Assembly: GCF_006007965.1 (NCBI RefSeq)
Contig: NZ_CP040748.1
Span: forward strand, 2,294,001 to 2,358,000
Length of the DNA: 64,000 nt
Source of the DNA: Nocardioides jishulii
GTDB lineage: Bacteria > Actinomycetota > Actinomycetes > Propionibacteriales > Nocardioidaceae
Direction of reading: 5' to 3'
Shown here: positions 51,615 through 59,404 of the stretch, piece by piece
How positions within the stretch are numbered: the first letter of the stretch is position 1
Layout of the letters: each line of letters starts with the position of its first letter
Notes under the pieces: model-generated
Database searches by the model: none
What the model was told of the DNA's origin: nothing
What the model saw: only the letters and a program-made list of their open reading frames with translations
Position numbers and translations under genes: made by a program

Positions 51615-52280
51615 TCAGTGCGGCTGCTGGGCGAGTCCGGCGAGGTAGTCACGGACCCACGCAAGCTGCCGCACCTCACCGATCTTGGCCTGGATGTCGC
51701 GGAGGTTCGACTCGTGCGGCTCGGAGTGCCGGTCGCCCACCGCCTCACGGACGACCACCGGGACGAAGCCCGACTGCAATGCGTCGAGCGCGGTGGCCCG
51801 GACACAGCCGCTGGTCGACCATCCGGCGATGAGCAACGTGTCGATCCGCTTCGCCGCCAGGGAGGCGGCGAACGAGGTGCCCGCGAAGGCGCTCGGGTAG
51901 TGCTTGGTCACGACCGTCTCGCCGGGGCCCGGCTCGAGGCCCTCGGCCCAGTCGCCGAGCGGATTGCCCGCGACGAACGCCAACAGCGCCGGCACCTTGC
52001 GGAAGAACAGGCCGCCGAGGTTGCCCTCGGGGTCGTCGTACAGCACACGGGTCAGGTAGACCGGGATGCCGGCCGCCCGGGCCGCCTCGCGCAGCTCGAC
52101 CATCGCGGCCTGCGACGACTCGACGCCCGCGTACAGCGACGAGGCCGGGTCGACGTAGGCACGCGCCGGGTCGATCAGGACCAGCGCCGGCCGCACGCCG
52201 GGCACGAGGGAACCCCCGAACCCGGCGTGGGCGTAGTCGTCGGCGAGGGTCTCGCCGCGCAACGGTGCCGACGAGGTCAC
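51615..52280 (-). CDS. Isochorismatase-family amidohydrolase
   Basis: 221-residue cysteine hydrolase. The catalytic triad is visible: Asp37 (ALVLIDPARAY), Lys126 (VVTKHYPSAF), Cys159 (AGWSTSGCVRATALDA). The TSGCVRA motif is that of N-carbamoylsarcosine amidases and maleamate amidases (NicF), so it probably hydrolyses an amide or carbamoyl group, releasing ammonia. GTG 52280 overlaps the Dabb gene stop by 4 bases. Confidence 0.8.
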   Translation of the reverse strand: MTSSAPLRGETLADDYAHAGFGGSLVPGVRPALVLIDPARAYVDPASSLYAGVESSQAAMVELREAARAAGIPVYLTRVLYDDPEGNLGGLFFRKVPALLAFVAGNPLGDWAEGLEPGPGETVVTKHYPSAFAGTSFAASLAAKRIDTLLIAGWSTSGCVRATALDALQSGFVPVVVREAVGDRHSEPHESNLRDIQAKIGEVRQLAWVRDYLAGLAQQPH

Positions 52281-52603
52281 GCAGGAGCTCCCGCGGTACG
52301 GACGTCGGCGTCGTCGTACTGGACGAACGCCTTCGACCCGAGGACCGGGCCGACGTGGTTCTTCACCACCGCGACGTGCGCGGGGTGCGTGCGGTACGCC
52401 TCCCACGACGCCTGCTCGTCGAAGCGCATGTGGAAACGCACGTGCGCGTTGCCCTCGGTCAGACCGGCGTCACGCACGGCCTGGGCCGACAGCAGGCCGT
52501 CGACCTGGCCGTGCAGCCCGACCAGGCCGTCGACGATGCCGGCCACCTGCTCGTCGGTGGCTTCCGGGGCCAGGGTCAGGTGACCCACGTGGTTGAACGC
52601 CAT
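52277..52603 (-). CDS. Dabb (stress-responsive alpha/beta barrel) protein
   Basis: 108 residues of the dimeric ferredoxin-like Dabb family: NHVGHLTLAPEATDEQVAGIVDGLVGL at the start and HVRFHMRFDEQASWEAYRTHPAHVAVV, the conserved Y-x-x-H-P-x-H, near residue 70. Members include small enzymes and helpers in catabolic operons. It starts 2 bases after the racemase-family stop, so it belongs to the same operon. Role here unknown. Confidence 0.75.
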   Translation of the reverse strand: MAFNHVGHLTLAPEATDEQVAGIVDGLVGLHGQVDGLLSAQAVRDAGLTEGNAHVRFHMRFDEQASWEAYRTHPAHVAVVKNHVGPVLGSKAFVQYDDADVRTAGAPA

Positions 52604-52604
52604 C

Positions 52605-53372
52605 TCAGTGCTCCTCGAGGAGGCGGCCGTAGCCGCTGACCTTGTCGGCGATGCCGTTGACGCGGAACGCGTGCCAGGCAGTGGCGATGTTGATCGCGAT
52701 GACCGGCTTGCCCAGCTCCTTCTCGAGCTCGGCGGCGGTGGCCGCGCACTCGAGGTTGGTGCCGCACTGGATCAGCGCGTCGACGTCGTCTCCGTCGACC
52801 GAGAGGAACGCCTCGCGCAGCTTCTCCGGCGACTCGGTGGCGATCGAGGTCGCCGACTGCGAGCAGAGACCGGTGATCCCCGCGACCTCGAAGCCCAGCT
52901 CGGTGAAGTAGGCGACGACCTGCTCGTCACCCACCGGCTGGTACGGCGTGACGATGCCGATCCGCTTGGCGCCGAACGCCTTCAGCGCCTCGCCCGCGGC
53001 GGTCGCGCCCGTGGTGACGTCGCGGCCGGTCAGGTTTCGCACCCGCTGCTCGAACTCGGCGTTGCCGGCCACACCACCCCAGAAGGTCTCGGCCGACATG
53101 CCCATGACGATGTAGTCAGGGTCGCAGGTCATGACGATCTCGAGCGCGGACGGCATCGAGGCGTTCAGGCCCTCACGGAAGGCGCCGAAGGCGTCCGCGG
53201 AGTCGAGTGCCGGAGCCTCGATCATGATCCGGCCGGTGTGCCACGAGCAGTCCTGCGGACGCAGGTCGTGCAGCTCGCGCTCCACCGAGGTGTTGGTCGA
53301 CGGGAGGACCAGGGCAAACTTCTTGCCCTTCTTCTCCTGGGGGGTGATCACGGCACCGGTACCGACGGGCAT
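52605..53372 (-). CDS. Maleate-isomerase-like Asp/Glu racemase superfamily protein
   Basis: 255 residues. The start LVLPSTNTSVERELHDL matches the PSxNT loop of maleate isomerases and arylmalonate decarboxylases. The second catalytic Cys is seen as Cys203 (DALIQCGTNLECA). At the first site the sequence is IVMGMSAETFWGG (88-100), with no Cys where maleate isomerases usually have one. So cis-trans isomerisation is uncertain; a decarboxylase- or racemase-like reaction is possible. ATG 53372 has GAGGAG 6 bases upstream. The frame stays open upstream through the 9-base repeats. Confidence 0.65.
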   Translation of the reverse strand: MPVGTGAVITPQEKKGKKFALVLPSTNTSVERELHDLRPQDCSWHTGRIMIEAPALDSADAFGAFREGLNASMPSALEIVMTCDPDYIVMGMSAETFWGGVAGNAEFEQRVRNLTGRDVTTGATAAGEALKAFGAKRIGIVTPYQPVGDEQVVAYFTELGFEVAGITGLCSQSATSIATESPEKLREAFLSVDGDDVDALIQCGTNLECAATAAELEKELGKPVIAINIATAWHAFRVNGIADKVSGYGRLLEEH

Positions 53373-53454
53373 GGCGTGCTCCTCACTGGAATTCACTGGG
53401 GCGGTCCGACGCTCGGGTGCCGGACCACGATCTGGGTGCTGCTGGTTCTGGGCT

Positions 53455-53508
53455 GCTGGTGGTGCTGGTGGTGCTGGTCGTGCTGGTCGTGCTGGTGGTG
53501 CTGGTGTC
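53455..53508. repeat. 9-base tandem repeat, six copies
   Basis: Six units of gctggtNgt (GCTGGTGGT twice, GCTGGTCGT twice, GCTGGTGGT, GCTGGTGTC) lie in the 184-base gap between the FAD-lyase fusion gene and the racemase-family gene. On the minus strand they are in frame with the racemase and would read as a Pro/Ala/Arg-rich extension, but the better ribosome site lies downstream. Confidence 0.8.
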
Positions 53509-53541
53509 CGGGCGGGCACTTCGCGGGGTCGTGCCCACCCG
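53509..53541 (-). terminator. Hairpin after the FAD-lyase fusion gene
   Basis: CGGGCGGGCAC / GTGCCCACCCG pair over 11 positions with one mismatch, 11-base loop, 16 bases past the stop. It may reduce read-through into the racemase gene or be an mRNA-processing border. No U-run. Confidence 0.4.
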
Positions 53542-53556
53542 GACGTCTGTGGGACC

Positions 53557-55716
53557 TCAGGCCTCGCCGGCCGCCAGACGCGAAGCTCGCTCGAGCTGCT
53601 CGTCCTGTCGGAGCAGGGTGGTGAACTGCTTCCAGTCCTCCTGGCCCTTGCCCGAGGCGCCGGTGGTCAGCAGACGCTGGTAGGTGGCTGCGATGCCCTC
53701 GGCCGCGGCGAGGACTGCCGACACGGGGTGGATCAGGAATCCGACACCGGCCTCGTGGGCCAGCTCCAGCGGCGGCAGCGCCGAGGAATCGCCCGCCTCG
53801 GAGAGGTTCACCATGAGGGGACGACCGCCCACGACCGTTCGGACCGCGTCGCGCAGCGCCGTGAGCTCCTCCAGCGAGTAGACGCCCTCGGCGAAGACCA
53901 GGTCCGCACCTGCCTCGGCGTACGCGGCAGCGCGGGCCAACGCACCCTCGAAGCCTTCGACACCCTTGGCGTCGGTGCGGGCGATGATGACCGCCGAGGT
54001 GCGCTCGGCGACGGCGATCTTGACCTTCGCCACCATCTCCTCGGTCTCCACCAGTGCCTTGCCAGCCAGGTGACCGCAGCGCTTGGGAGCCAGCTGGTCC
54101 TCGAACTGGATGCCAGCGGCACCGACCTGCTCCAGTCGGCGCACCGCTTCGGCCGCCTGCAGCACGCCGCCGTAGCCGGTGTCGCCGTCGACGATGACCG
54201 GGAGGTCGGTCGCCGCGGTGATGCGGCGGACGGCCTCAGCCATCTCGGCCAGGCCGATGTAGCCCAGGTCCGGCTGGCCCATCACGGAGGCAGACACGGC
54301 CGATCCCGGCACGTAGACGGCCTTGAAGCCGGCCTGCTCGACGAGCTTGGCGGAGACGGCGTCGTAGGCGCCGGCGGCGTAGACCGGCCCCTGGCCCAGC
54401 AGCTTCGAGAACTTCTGTCCGCCGGAGACGGCGGGAGCCTTCACGGCGTGCAGCTCGCGCTTGAGACGTCCCAGGGTGAGGCGCAGCGAGGTGAACATGG
54501 CCGAGTTGCGCTGGTGCTCGCGCTTCTCGAACAGGTCTCGGTCCATCGCCGAGAGCTGGTCGGCCTGCTCGGCGCGGGCGGCGTCGTCGTCCTGGCGCAT
54601 GTTGTCGTAGTTCTTCTGCGCACGGGCCTGGACGTGGTTGATCGCGGCGTCACGACGCAGCTCGGAGTACAGGGTGGCTGCGTGCGTGGCGTCGACGCCC
54701 TCGGTGAGCACCGCGTTGATGCACTCGACCGCGGCCCAGGCGTCGTGGATGCCGGAGTTCATGCCCATGCCGCCGAGCGGGTTGTTGCAGTGCGCGGCGT
54801 CACCGGCCAGGAGCACCTGACCCGAGGCGTACGTGGAGGCCGACCGCATGTTCACCGCGTAGACGTTGCGGTGCACGATCTCGTACGGGGTGTCCTTCGG
54901 GTTGAGGCGCTGCATCCGCGCCTCCATGTTCTCCGCGGACATGACCTCCTCGTCGGTCTCCGCGTCGGTGACCGGGAAGAGGGCACGCCAGTGGTTCGGC
55001 GTACGGAGCAGGACGCCCCACTCGGTGGGGTCGTAGATGTAGGAGACGTAGGCGAGGTCCTCGCCGAGGTCCTCACGGAACTCGTGCGTGGTGGAGATGA
55101 CCAGGAAGCGGTCGTCGTACGTGGTGCCCTCGAAGGCGATGCCGAGCGACTTGCGGGTCGGGGACGCGGCTCCGTCGCAGGCGATCATCCACTGGGCCAG
55201 GATCGGCTCGTCGCGGTGGCCACCCTCGAGGTGGATCCGCACGTGCCGGTCTCCGCGCTCGACGCGCGCCACGGGAGAGTTGAAGCGCAACGTCACGTTC
55301 GGCATGTCCTGCAGCTTGCCCAGGATGATCTCGGTGAGGTTGTTCTGCTCGCTCTGGAGACGGTAGGGGTACGCGGTCTCCCCCTCCAGCAGGGTCATGT
55401 CCATCTGGGAGAGCACCGCGCCCGAACGCTCACGGTACTGGTAGATCGGCGCCTTGAGACCGACCGCGTGCAGCTCCTCCACGACGCCCAGCTGCTCGAG
55501 CAGCTCGAGCGAGGACGGGTGGAACGTCGAGGCACGCGCCTCCGCCGAGAGCCCGCCGAGCGCCTCGAAGACGATGACGTCGTGACCCAACTGGGCCAGG
55601 CGCAGGGCGGCCACCATGCCGACCGGGCCCATGCCGGAGATGGCGACGGTGTGCATCTTCTCGAACGGCGGGTTGTCCCGCAGGGCGAGCAGGGCGGGGA
55701 TGTCGGTCTCAGTCAT
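53557..55716 (-). CDS. Flavin monooxygenase fused to isocitrate-lyase/PEP-mutase domain
   Basis: 719 residues, two enzymes in one frame. Residues about 20-410 are a class A flavin monooxygenase: GMGPVG (28-33), DG motif ACDGAAS (181-182), GD motif VLLAGDAAHC (305-306). After the GD motif comes NNPLGGMGMN instead of the usual PPxxGQG. A charged helical linker covers about 365-425. Residues about 432-690 are a PEP-mutase/isocitrate-lyase barrel: AAGAYDAVSAKLVEQAGF, metal Asp510 and Asp512 in VIVDGDTGYGG, and KRCGH (545-549), the methylisocitrate-lyase-type Cys motif. ATG 55716 overlaps the nitrilase TGA by one base, with GGAGG upstream. A hydroxylation or ring opening coupled to a C-C bond cleavage is implied; substrate unknown. 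Confidence 0.85.
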   Translation of the reverse strand: MTETDIPALLALRDNPPFEKMHTVAISGMGPVGMVAALRLAQLGHDVIVFEALGGLSAEARASTFHPSSLELLEQLGVVEELHAVGLKAPIYQYRERSGAVLSQMDMTLLEGETAYPYRLQSEQNNLTEIILGKLQDMPNVTLRFNSPVARVERGDRHVRIHLEGGHRDEPILAQWMIACDGAASPTRKSLGIAFEGTTYDDRFLVISTTHEFREDLGEDLAYVSYIYDPTEWGVLLRTPNHWRALFPVTDAETDEEVMSAENMEARMQRLNPKDTPYEIVHRNVYAVNMRSASTYASGQVLLAGDAAHCNNPLGGMGMNSGIHDAWAAVECINAVLTEGVDATHAATLYSELRRDAAINHVQARAQKNYDNMRQDDDAARAEQADQLSAMDRDLFEKREHQRNSAMFTSLRLTLGRLKRELHAVKAPAVSGGQKFSKLLGQGPVYAAGAYDAVSAKLVEQAGFKAVYVPGSAVSASVMGQPDLGYIGLAEMAEAVRRITAATDLPVIVDGDTGYGGVLQAAEAVRRLEQVGAAGIQFEDQLAPKRCGHLAGKALVETEEMVAKVKIAVAERTSAVIIARTDAKGVEGFEGALARAAAYAEAGADLVFAEGVYSLEELTALRDAVRTVVGGRPLMVNLSEAGDSSALPPLELAHEAGVGFLIHPVSAVLAAAEGIAATYQRLLTTGASGKGQEDWKQFTTLLRQDEQLERASRLAAGEA

Positions 55717-57455
55717 CACTGTCCTCCGGAGGCAGCCTGCAGGAGCGGGCCGTACAGGTTCGGCTGACGGGAGCCCACCGGGTCGAGGTGGAAGCCCATC
55801 ATCTTGTTGTGGGACTCGCGCAGGTCGAGGCGGCAGAAGAGCTGCTCCTCGAACCCGTAGCGGGTCCACTGGGCCGAGGGGTAGCGCATGAGCGCGACCG
55901 GCTGGCCCGGGACGAACGGGTCGGAGCGCACGATCTGGCTGCCGATCTCGGCGGGCGAGTCGAGGCGGTTGACCGAGACCAGGTGGACCCGGTTCTCCTC
56001 GGTACGCTCGACCGCCGCGCAGTCGGCCGCCTCGCGGCGGTCCCAGTTGGCGGGGTGGGCGATCAGCTCGGCGCCGCGCAGGGTGAGCAGGCGGGCGACC
56101 TCGGGCAGCCAGACCTCGGAGCCGATCATGATGCCGATGCGGCCGATCTCGACGTCGGCGACACCGATCTCGTCACCGGCGACTGCCCAGGCGTCGCGGG
56201 CGTCCAGGTGGGTCTTGCGGTACGTGTGGCGCACCTCGCCCGTCGCGTCGACCAGGTAGGCGGTGGAGTGGAAGCCGGCCGCCGACTCCTCGACCAGGTT
56301 CACGACCGTCCAGAAGGAGTGCTCGGCGCAGGCCGCCCTGATCGTCTCCAGGACGCCGACGGAGTAGTCAGCAGCCTTCTTCGGGTCGGCGGCGACCTCA
56401 CCGGGCTTGAAGCAGAAGAGCTCGGGCAGGACACCGAACGTCGCACCCTGCTTGGCGCCGTAGGCGATCTGCGCGACCGCACGGGAGACCGTGTAGTCCT
56501 GGTTGTGGAACCAGGAGACCTGCAGGGTGACCACGTCGAGCGGCTTGGAGGGCACGTCGTCGGTGACCGGGCCCAGCATCGCGGCGACCGGCAGGTCGGC
56601 GTGCGGGGTCATCAGGTCGCCGTACAGGTCGGTGCGGCGCCACTTCATGACGTCGGCGAAGCCGGGGACGTCCTTGTCGTCGGCCACGGCGACCTCGATG
56701 TCGGCCCAGACCATGCCCTCGGACTCCTCGCCCGCACCGACGAGGACCTCGCCACGCGGGTGCACGATCTGCGAGCCACCCATCCACGGCCAGGCGTCAG
56801 CCGGCCCACCGACGGTGTTGGAGGAGATGTGCCAGACGTGGTTCTCCAGCGTGCGTAGCGGGACGTGCACGCGGACCTCGTCCGGGCCACGCGAGTTCAG
56901 CGAGTTGCAGAAGATCTGGGCGCCCAGGGTGCCGAGCACGCGCGGCACGTCGGGAACGATGCCGTCGGCGCACATCAGCAGACCGATCTTGCCGAGCGCC
57001 GTGTCGACGACCTCGAGCGGCTTCTCACCGGCGGTGAAGAGCGTGTACTCGTAGTCCCAGAAGACGGTCTTGTGGTGGACGTGGATGATCTCGCCGTCGG
57101 GGCCGATCAGGACGGAGGCGATGCGGACGATCGGCTTGACGTCCTCGGAGACGTCGACGCCGACCACGGCGTGGACGCCGTGCTCCTTGCAGGCCTCGCG
57201 GACGCGGGTGATGAAGGGGCCGTCGATGCGCTCGCACTTCTCCCAGGCCTCGTCACGGTCGGCGAAGTCACGCAGGCGGTTGGAGTTCTCCGGGAACACG
57301 ACGAGCTGGACGCCGTTCTCGGCGGCGATCCGCAGGTAGTCGGCGACGAGCTCGGCGTTGGCGGCCACGTCGGTGCCCGAGAAGAACTGAGCAGTGCCCA
57401 CACGCACGCTGGTGGCGGTGCGGTTCTCCCGCGAGTCGAGAATCCTTGTTTCCAT
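55716..57455 (-). CDS. Tandem nitrilase-superfamily protein, second domain inactive
   Basis: 579 residues, two carbon-nitrogen hydrolase domains. Domain 1 (about 16-290) has the full Glu-Lys-Cys triad: Glu56 (VVFPENSNR), Lys129 (HHKTVFWDYE), Cys162 (LLMCADGIVPDV). Domain 2 (about 305-560) keeps Glu345 (VLPELFCF) and Lys414 (YRKTHLDARD), but the Cys position is Gly445 (IGIMIGSEVWLPE), so it cannot form the thioester. Domain 1 should hydrolyse an amide or nitrile; domain 2 may give structure or bind. First gene of the operon. GAAGGAG lies 12 bases upstream of ATG 57455, somewhat far. Confidence 0.85.
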   Translation of the reverse strand: METRILDSRENRTATSVRVGTAQFFSGTDVAANAELVADYLRIAAENGVQLVVFPENSNRLRDFADRDEAWEKCERIDGPFITRVREACKEHGVHAVVGVDVSEDVKPIVRIASVLIGPDGEIIHVHHKTVFWDYEYTLFTAGEKPLEVVDTALGKIGLLMCADGIVPDVPRVLGTLGAQIFCNSLNSRGPDEVRVHVPLRTLENHVWHISSNTVGGPADAWPWMGGSQIVHPRGEVLVGAGEESEGMVWADIEVAVADDKDVPGFADVMKWRRTDLYGDLMTPHADLPVAAMLGPVTDDVPSKPLDVVTLQVSWFHNQDYTVSRAVAQIAYGAKQGATFGVLPELFCFKPGEVAADPKKAADYSVGVLETIRAACAEHSFWTVVNLVEESAAGFHSTAYLVDATGEVRHTYRKTHLDARDAWAVAGDEIGVADVEIGRIGIMIGSEVWLPEVARLLTLRGAELIAHPANWDRREAADCAAVERTEENRVHLVSVNRLDSPAEIGSQIVRSDPFVPGQPVALMRYPSAQWTRYGFEEQLFCRLDLRESHNKMMGFHLDPVGSRQPNLYGPLLQAASGGQ

Positions 57456-57488
57456 AATGTGGGAATGCTCCTTCTATGCTGTGAAAAT

Positions 57489-57519
57489 AGGGTAGACATG
57501 ACGCAGTTGACATGCAACT
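57489..57519. promoter_or_regulatory. Promoter and candidate IclR operator between divergent genes
   Basis: On the minus strand TTGCAT (57517-57512), 17 bases, TACCCT (57494-57489) fits a promoter for the nitrilase operon. The same spot carries the palindrome AGTTG-ACATG-CAACT (57505-57519), which also contains a plus-strand TTGACA facing the IclR gene. A regulator bound here would cover the -35 boxes of both directions. A second imperfect palindrome, TTCCATAATGTGGGAA, lies over the nitrilase start. Confidence 0.55.
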
Positions 57520-57589
57520 GGTTCGGGCAATGTGGTCACTCACGACCACGCGCAGTGGCCCACGAACGTGACCGACGAGGAGAGTCCTG

Positions 57590-58354
57590 ATGGGTTCGAA
57601 CGACGCCGCACCGCGGGTGCACGGCGCGAGCAGCAGCCGCAAGCTGCTGCACATGCTGTTGTGCTTCACCGAGCAGCGCCCGACGTGGACGGTGGCGGAG
57701 CTCGCCGCAGAGCTCCAGCTCTCGGTCACCTCCGCCTACCGCTACCTCGCCCTGCTCCGCGAGGTGGGCCTGCTCGATTCGGCCGGCGACAAGGCCTACC
57801 GCGTCACCGACCTCTCCCACGGTCTGGCCCGCGCCTGCGACGCGGCCCAGGTGCCGTTGGCCGACGTGGCGCTCCCGGTGATGACCCGGATGCGCGAACA
57901 GATCGACGAGACGGTGCTGGTGGCCAGGCGCGGAGGCAACTCGGCCTACTGCGTCGACCGGGTCGAGTCCCGCCGTCCTGTACGGCTGCAGTTCGACCCC
58001 GGTCAGGCGATGGACCTGCACGCCGGCTCGCTCTCTCGCATCCTGCTGGCGGCCATGCCGGCCACGGAGCGCCGTCGGTACGTGGAGTCGGTGCTCGCCT
58101 CGCTGCCGGCGGAGCGGGCGGCCAGCCTTGCTCCCGGCGCGCTCGACGCCACGCACGCACGCGGCTGGACCGAGAGCTTCGAGGAGGTCGACGAGGGCAT
58201 CTGGGGATGCGCCGCGGCCATCCACCTGGGCGACCAGGTCGTCGGCGCCCTCGGCACCGCGGCCCCCGTCTACCGCACCGACGAGGCGCGTCGGGCCGAG
58301 ATCATCGACCTGGTGCGCCGCGGGGCCGAGGAGATCAGCGCCGGGCTCGGTTGA
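57590..58354 (+). CDS. IclR-family transcriptional regulator
   Basis: 254 residues. The N-terminal winged helix is LLHMLLCFTEQRPTWTVAELAAELQLSVTSAYRYLALLREVGLL (about 18-61). The C-terminal IclR effector domain follows (MREQIDETVLVARRGGNSAYCVDRVESRRPVRLQFDPGQAMDLHAGSLSRILLA). IclR proteins usually control an adjacent catabolic operon and respond to a substrate or intermediate. It is divergent from the nitrilase operon and converges on the transporter operon. GGAG lies 7 bases before ATG 57590. Confidence 0.92.
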   Translation: MGSNDAAPRVHGASSSRKLLHMLLCFTEQRPTWTVAELAAELQLSVTSAYRYLALLREVGLLDSAGDKAYRVTDLSHGLARACDAAQVPLADVALPVMTRMREQIDETVLVARRGGNSAYCVDRVESRRPVRLQFDPGQAMDLHAGSLSRILLAAMPATERRRYVESVLASLPAERAASLAPGALDATHARGWTESFEEVDEGIWGCAAAIHLGDQVVGALGTAAPVYRTDEARRAEIIDLVRRGAEEISAGLG

Positions 58355-58387
58355 GCCCTGTCGCTGACGCCCCGGCCCCGTCACGGC

Positions 58388-59404
58388 TCAGACCAGCTCA
58401 GGGTTCTTCGGCTTCAACGAGGACGACGGGTTGAACGCGTCCCGCAGGGCGTCGCCGATCATGTTGAAGGCCAGCACGATCAGCAGCAGCGCGCACCCCG
58501 GGAAGAGCACCGCCCACCAGGAGAGGCGCAGCGCGACCTGTCCGTCCGACAGCATGCTGCCCAGCGAGAAGTCGGGTGCCTGCACGCCGAGCCCCAGGAG
58601 GCTCAGGCCCGACTCCGCCAGGATCAGCACACCCGCACTGGTCGACCAGAGGACCACCACCGGGGCCAGGACGCTGGGTGCCACGTGCTTGACCATGATC
58701 CGACCGGTGCCTGCACCGAGCGTGCGGGCGGCAGTGACGAAGTCCGAGCGCTTCACCTGCGCCACCGAGTTGGCGATGGTGCGGGCGTACGTGGTCCAGC
58801 CCCACACCGAGAGGATCACCAGGATCGGCACCAGTCCCGGGCCGAGCACGGCCGTCAGGGCGATGCCCACCGCCACGAACGGCACCGCGAACTGCACGTC
58901 GGCCAGGCGCATCAGCACCTTGCCGAGGTGCTCCTCGTACCAACCGGCCAGGATGCCCAGGGTGAGGCCGAGGGCCGCCGAGACCGTCGCGGCCACGATG
59001 CCGACGAAGAGCGAGAGCCGCAGGCCGTACAGCACCCGGCTGAGCACGTCGCGACCCAGGGAGTCGGTGCCGAGCAGGTAGCCCCCCTCTCCCCCGAGCC
59101 ACGAGGGCGCGGTGTCGGTCGACGACAGCGTCTGCGCGGTCGGGTCGTGCGGGGCGATCCACGGCGCGAGCAGCGCGGCCAGCACCAGCAGCCCGAGCAG
59201 CACGAAGCCGAACCGGCCGCTGGGGTTGCCCCAGGCCTTGGTGACGATCTCGCGCATGCGCCCCGGCGTCTTGACCGGCTTCACCGCGACGTGGGCACCG
59301 GTGAGCGCCGGGGTGGCGCCCCACGGGTCGGGCTCGGTGGTGGCCGAGGGCATCTTCCCGGTGCCGTGCTCAACGGCCGGCGAGGCGTTGTCAGGGGTGC
59401 TCAT
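58388..59404 (-). CDS. Dpp-type ABC transporter permease (DppC-like)
   Basis: 338 residues, inner permease of a peptide/nickel/opine-class importer. The N-terminal DppC region (FVLLGLLVLAALLAPWIAPHDPTAQTL) precedes the BPD_transp_1 core with the EAA loop RTLGAGTGRIMVKHVAPSVLAP near residue 227. An unusual 45-residue N-terminal extension (DNASPAVEHGTGKMPSATTEP) is hydrophilic. Its ATG overlaps the DppB-like stop by one base. Confidence 0.92.
   Translation of the reverse strand: MSTPDNASPAVEHGTGKMPSATTEPDPWGATPALTGAHVAVKPVKTPGRMREIVTKAWGNPSGRFGFVLLGLLVLAALLAPWIAPHDPTAQTLSSTDTAPSWLGGEGGYLLGTDSLGRDVLSRVLYGLRLSLFVGIVAATVSAALGLTLGILAGWYEEHLGKVLMRLADVQFAVPFVAVGIALTAVLGPGLVPILVILSVWGWTTYARTIANSVAQVKRSDFVTAARTLGAGTGRIMVKHVAPSVLAPVVVLWSTSAGVLILAESGLSLLGLGVQAPDFSLGSMLSDGQVALRLSWWAVLFPGCALLLIVLAFNMIGDALRDAFNPSSSLKPKNPELV

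Noticed and set aside
53455..53508. CRISPR-like array
   Set aside because: Units of nine bases directly adjoin without spacers; it is a simple tandem repeat.
53131..55767. Plus-strand open frame opposite the FAD-lyase fusion
   Set aside because: Shadow of the real gene; no ribosome site or domain pattern.
58352..58391. Bidirectional terminator between the IclR gene and the DppC-like gene
   Set aside because: TGAGCC and GGCTCA pair, but the stem continues with two mismatches and a long loop; too weak to list.
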